Source: Peterkaempfera sp044755465 (lineage in GTDB: Bacteria; Actinomycetota; Actinomycetes; Streptomycetales; Streptomycetaceae). From it: 64,000 nucleotides of DNA. Shown one piece after another: positions 63,137-64,000 of the stretch; the first letter of the stretch is position 1; every line of letters begins with the position of its first letter. The notes beneath the pieces are model-generated. The model ran no database searches. It was not told the DNA's origin and worked only from the letters and a program-made list of their open reading frames with translations. The DNA lies in NCBI RefSeq assembly GCF_044755465.1, contig NZ_JBIVRB010000001.1, positions 1,054,001 to 1,118,000 of the forward strand. The letters are read 5' to 3'. A program made the translations under genes and the position numbers.

Positions 63137-63499
63137 GTGGACGGCGAGTGGGACATCTTCCTGGTGGACGAGGTGCGCGACTGGATCGACAACCTCGACG
63201 ACCAGGCGCACGCCCGGGTGGTGCAGGCGCTGGACGCACTCGCGGAGGGAGGCCCCGGGCTGGGCCGCCCGTTGGTGGACAGCATCCATGGCTCGTCGAT
63301 GGCCAACCTGAAGGAACTGCGCCCTGGCACAGTACGGATACTGTTCGCCTTCGACCCGTGGCGCTGCAGCATTCTGCTGGTGGCGGGAGACAAGGCCGGC
63401 CGGTGGAACGAGTGGTATCGGGAGGCTGTTCCGCTGGCTGAGCAGCGCTACGAGATCTACGTGAAGGAACGGGCCCAGGCAGAAGGAGGGCGATCGTGA
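63137..63499 (+). CDS. RelE/HigB-like toxin (phage-derived Gp49-like)
   Basis: 120 aa from GTG 63137, chosen by the position of the -10 and operator; a longer frame from 62990 would read across them. The pattern WDIFLVDEVRDWIDNLDDQAHARVVQALDAL, GPGLGRPLVDSIHGSSMANLKELRPGTVRILFAFDPWRCSILLVAGDK and EWYREAVPLAEQRYEIYVKE is typical of HigB/Gp49-like ribonuclease toxins. Toxin first, antitoxin second, with 4-nt overlap, is the higBA order. Confidence 0.88.
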   Translation: MDGEWDIFLVDEVRDWIDNLDDQAHARVVQALDALAEGGPGLGRPLVDSIHGSSMANLKELRPGTVRILFAFDPWRCSILLVAGDKAGRWNEWYREAVPLAEQRYEIYVKERAQAEGGRS

Positions 63500-63813
63500 G
63501 CGGCTACACGCGCTGGCAGGACATCCGCGCCGAGCACGTTGCCCGCGCCGGCGGCGAGGAGGCCGTGCAGGCGGGCAAGGAAGAACTTCTCGCGGAGATG
63601 ACCGGGCGCCGTCTGGCGGAGCTGCGGCGAGCCCGAGGGCTGACCCAGCAGGAGGTGGCCGACCGCATGGGCGTCACCAAGGGGCGTGTGTCGCAGATCG
63701 AGCGGGGACACATCTCCGGCCAGGACGTCCTTGCTCGGTTTGCCACCGCGCTCGGGGGCCGTCTGCACCAGGCCATCTACTTCGACGACGGGAACATCGC
63801 GGCCATCGCTTGA
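63496..63813 (+). CDS. XRE-family antitoxin (HigA-like)
   Basis: 105 aa from GTG 63496 (GTGA overlap with the toxin). Helix-turn-helix LAELRRARGLTQQEVADRMGVTKGRVSQIERGHISG near residues 40-78. It would neutralise the toxin and bind the palindrome at 63112. GC3 is lower than in core neighbours, consistent with acquisition. Confidence 0.9.
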   Translation: MSGYTRWQDIRAEHVARAGGEEAVQAGKEELLAEMTGRRLAELRRARGLTQQEVADRMGVTKGRVSQIERGHISGQDVLARFATALGGRLHQAIYFDDGNIAAIA

Positions 63814-63815
63814 AC

Positions 63816-64000
63816 CGTGTGCTGGACTTTCCGCGCAGATCGCTGTGTCCGCTGCGGAAAGCCAGGCGTGCACACTCTGTCATCCTTCCTGTGCAACCGA
63901 GAGATCCCCGGGGAGCACCTGCACAGGCTTGGGCATCTTTTCTCCGCGCTGGAAACGGAGCTGCTTGACCGGCTTCTGGAGTACCCAGGCGTTCCATGCC
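63816..64000 (+). CDS. Possible partial ORF with zinc-knuckle motif
   Basis: From GTG 63816 the frame is open to the window edge (>=61 codons). It encodes ADRCVRCGKPGVH and then a leucine-rich helical part ending LLDRLLEYPGVP. The CxxC pair may bind zinc. There is no ribosome binding site, and an inverted repeat (CTTTCCGC 63827-63834, GCGGAAAG 63854-63861) sits inside it, so this could equally be non-coding with the antitoxin terminator. Third-position GC is moderate. Confidence 0.3.

Overview
The window reads as chromosome from a Streptomyces-like actinomycete. Base composition is very GC-rich with strong GC3. Diagnostic genes are mycothiol S-conjugate amidase (mca), geosmin synthase, rpfA behind a ydaO-type c-di-AMP riboswitch, a tRNA-Leu(UAA) that is the bldA tRNA, a DUF6479 protein and a class-E-like LAxTG sortase substrate. 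About a dozen genes start 5-8 nt after a TANNNT hexamer with no ribosome binding site, which fits leaderless transcription.

Layout. (1) 1-16 kb: tail of a deaminase/SUKH-4 protein, a DivIVA-like coiled-coil protein, mfd, an aminotransferase, an EamA-like transporter, a DUF4352 lipoprotein, a membrane protein plus Ser/Thr kinase pair, a SurA-like lipoprotein, DUF6479 and mazG. (2) 16.0-16.6 kb: a tandem array (103-bp period) of a repeat, followed by inverted copies (74-bp period), between convergent genes. (3) 16.6-26 kb: SDR, CYP107-like P450, riboswitch-rpfA, eno, divIC/ftsB-DUF501-ppx operon, Rex-type operator and ndh, then bldA. (4) 26.0-36.4 kb: accessory DNA inserted at the 3' end of bldA. 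Copies of the tRNA 3' end recur at 33750-33776 and 36384-36405, so the simplest reading is two elements accreted in tandem. The first carries a sugar-nucleotide-like locus: MurG-like glycosyltransferase, N-formyltransferase, truncated DegT aminotransferase, truncated LLM oxidoreductase, nucleotidyltransferase, P-loop kinase, MDR dehydrogenase, histidine phosphatase and HAD phosphatase. The second carries an APH-fold phosphotransferase and a VapBC-type toxin-antitoxin pair. No integrase gene is visible. (5) 36.5-43.6 kb: Bax-inhibitor-1 protein, DUF4287, thiolase, SGNH hydrolase, cystathionine beta-synthase. (6) 43.6-44.6 kb: a second array of the same repeat (75-bp period) broken by an assembly gap of Ns. 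(7) 44.6-62.9 kb: LADTG surface protein, L,D-transpeptidase, DinB-like protein, TetR/MFS efflux pair, geosmin synthase, acyltransferase, msrA, cystathionine gamma-synthase/lyase, MarR, ilvA, a DrrAB-like ABC exporter, greA, DUF4307, mca. (8) 63.0-64.0 kb: a HigBA-type toxin-antitoxin pair and a possible partial ORF.

How genes work together. The divIC-DUF501-ppx genes form a compact operon with 4-nt overlap. Cystathionine beta-synthase and the gamma-synthase/lyase would give transsulfuration; msrA and mca add thiol/redox defence. In the first island element, kinase, phosphatases and nucleotidyltransferase could activate a sugar, dehydrogenase plus DegT could aminate it, the formyltransferase could formylate it and the MurG-like enzyme could transfer it. 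Two of those genes have lost their 5' ends at one shared junction near 28.9 kb, so the pathway is probably broken in this strain.

The observations most worth checking are the bldA-targeted accretion, the repeat family at convergent gene ends, and tandem duplications that include the stop codon at five genes.
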